NCBI RefSeq assembly: GCF_001949145.1 | Contig: NW_019091584.1 | Span: 186,001 to 250,000 of the forward strand | DNA from: Acanthaster planci | Taxonomy: Eukaryota; Echinodermata; Asteroidea; Valvatida; Acanthasteridae | Reading direction: 5' to 3' | Length of the DNA stretch: 64,000 nucleotides | In this document: positions 62,557-64,000 of the stretch, piece by piece | How the letters are laid out: every line of letters begins with the position of its first letter | How positions within the stretch are numbered: position 1 is the first letter of the stretch | Made by a program: the position numbers and the translations under genes | Notes under the pieces: generated by a model | Seen by the model: only the letters and a program-made list of their open reading frames with translations | What the model was told of the DNA's origin: nothing | The model's database searches: none

Positions 62557-63350
62557 AGGGTATGATCTGTTCTTGATTTTTGACCTCCGAATTCTTGTGT
62601 GTGAAAAGTTTAATCATTCTTCATGGTTTTCTAACCTTTTTTGTAATTTACCTAAATGAGACACAAGTTCATGTCATCAAAACAGCTTTTAACAAAAATC
62701 TAACCCGGTTAGTAGACTTGATAACTATGCTGTAATTCACAGCAAGGGTCGAGGCAAAGAAAAATAATATACATATGGAGTTGGGTAAATGGCAAAGGGG
62801 AAATGACCTAGAAATAAATACATGTATGTATGACTGTCACATGGTAAATAGATACTCGTGACTTTCCAATTACTGTGAAATTTTGTGCAAATATTGCTCA
62901 ATATCGGTATGTTGAACCAGGCTGGAGGAGATGTGACTTGACATGCTTGAGCTGTGTTTTCCATCACGTACTTGTGCATGTACATGTAGTCATCTCATGA
63001 TGGCTTTGTCTTCTTTTTTTATTGTGCGTATTTCCTCATCTTTACTGGAGCCAGATATCACAGAACAGCTTCCTCTTGTACGTGGAGTGCTTTCTGTTTT
63101 GGTGTGAAAAAGGGAAGGACACCACTTGTTATATTTCAAATGGTCCCTAATATGGTTCTTTGAAAAGAGCGGTGGCTACTCCAGTCTGAGAGAGTGGTTT
63201 TATAACTCCTGTCCAGAGTGGAAAACCTCTCAAGAAGATGAAATTTCATTCTAAAATCGTGGAAGACTGCTCCAAACAGAGTTGTCCTCCTGTGGCTCTC
63301 TAATGCATTTACATTTGAAGAACACATTGTGATTATTGTGCATGTGCTGT
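62557..63350. other. Cystatin 3' flank, candidate polyadenylation signal
   Basis: The first AATAAA after the cystatin stop that I see is at 62813-62818, which would give a 3' UTR of about 270 nt. Beyond it no gene is recognised; minus-strand ORFs of 80-107 codons around 63.1-63.5 kb are low-complexity. Confidence 0.45.
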
Positions 63351-63404
63351 AACTTGACATAAAAGACATATTCCAACTTGACATAAAAGACATATTCCAA
63401 CTTG
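63351..63404. repeat. 24-bp tandem repeat, about 2.2 copies
   Basis: The unit AACTTGACATAAAAGACATA plus TTCC is repeated exactly at 63351 and 63375, with a partial third copy (AACTTG). Confidence 0.9.
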
Positions 63405-64000
63405 TAGAGTTTTTGAAGTACATGTACATTGTTGTGGATGTTGGAGTGTGTGTCGTCATAGTGAAATTGAAAGCTTGGACAATGAAGCCTCAATCTAGAG
63501 TTTTGATGTTTTTTTAATTATTTTGGTGTGTGTGTGATTTTTGTGTGTGATGTTAAGCTTCAAATTAAGAGTTGTTTGTCTTATGTCATTTTAAAATAGA
63601 GCTCTGCCGAATATTTAATGGATTATCGAAAATTCAAATATTATTTTCCAAATTTGAATATTCGAATGCAAACTTCATTGAAAAGGAAGGACAAATTTTC
63701 TTTTCTTTTAAATGAGAAAAATTGCACTATAGAGGCATGTTTCAAGCAGATACAAATGAAAAGTGACAGAAATCTTACGATTCAAAAAGTGAATTATTAA
63801 TTTAAAAATTTAAAAGGAATAGAAATTTTCAACAGGACAAGAAGTATTTTTCCTCTCTTAAATCTTGCTAAATCATAGTTGGAGATACTCCTAGATGTGA
63901 GGAGCTACATGTATTACAGTGATCATAATGTTCCATTGTGTGTGTATTGCAACTGTTTTGTATATGGTTTGTTCATCAACAATCTGCCCGTTTTTATGAC
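63405..64000. other. AT-rich spacer to window end, no recognised feature
   Basis: Low-complexity AT-rich sequence with AAATTTGAATATTCGAA-like words. No ORF with a known motif, and no RNA gene is seen. Confidence 0.5.

Noticed and set aside
1-64000. CRISPR arrays, operons or bacterial defence systems
   Set aside because: The genes are intron-rich animal genes, and the repeats seen are minisatellites or transposon ends, not spacer-repeat arrays.

Overview
The window is eukaryotic. It is intron-rich, with GT-AG introns of about 0.25 to 8.2 kb, low coding density, many AT-rich spacers, scattered ACATGTACATGT and TAGGCCTA words, and abundant short inverted-repeat elements. The encoded proteins (triokinase/FMN cyclase, a PLD3/4-type phospholipase D and a type 2 cystatin) are animal proteins. 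The repeat vocabulary and a Penelope-like element suggest a marine invertebrate deuterostome, most likely an echinoderm. That lineage call is inference, not proof. There are two unresolved stretches: one N at 7163 and a gap at 31548-32056.

Layout: 1 to about 15.4 kb holds no gene I can recognise. It contains a CpG-rich stretch (about 2.35-3.33 kb), a polypurine tract, an hAT-like MITE with an 8-bp target duplication, a 76-bp tandem duplication, a minisatellite, and several hairpins or fold-backs, including a perfect 33-bp and a perfect 24-bp stem. From 15873 to 38375 (+) lies a complete 13-exon TKFC (triokinase/FMN cyclase, 590 aa). Its introns hold a decayed Penelope-like retroelement with inverted terminal repeats (intron 5), a tRNA-like SINE fragment (intron 4), and a LINE reverse transcriptase fragment plus the assembly gap (intron 9).

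On the opposite strand, from 52851 down to 45088 or 42330, is a PLD3/PLD4-like gene (472 or 476 aa). It has two alternative-looking last exons, both beginning with the residues that complete the second HKD catalytic motif. TKFC and this gene converge tail to tail. From 58294 to 62556 (+) is a three-exon type 2 cystatin (141 aa) with a TATA box, whose start is about 5.4 kb from, and divergent to, the PLD3-like start.

The three genes are not an operon or an obvious pathway. TKFC acts on cytosolic triose and FAD, PLD3/4 proteins are endolysosomal nucleases, and type 2 cystatins inhibit papain-like (lysosomal) cysteine proteases. The clearest points for follow-up are the duplicated PLD3 terminal exon and the set of 250-261-bp palindromic elements, two of which sit immediately upstream of TKFC and PLD3 coding starts.
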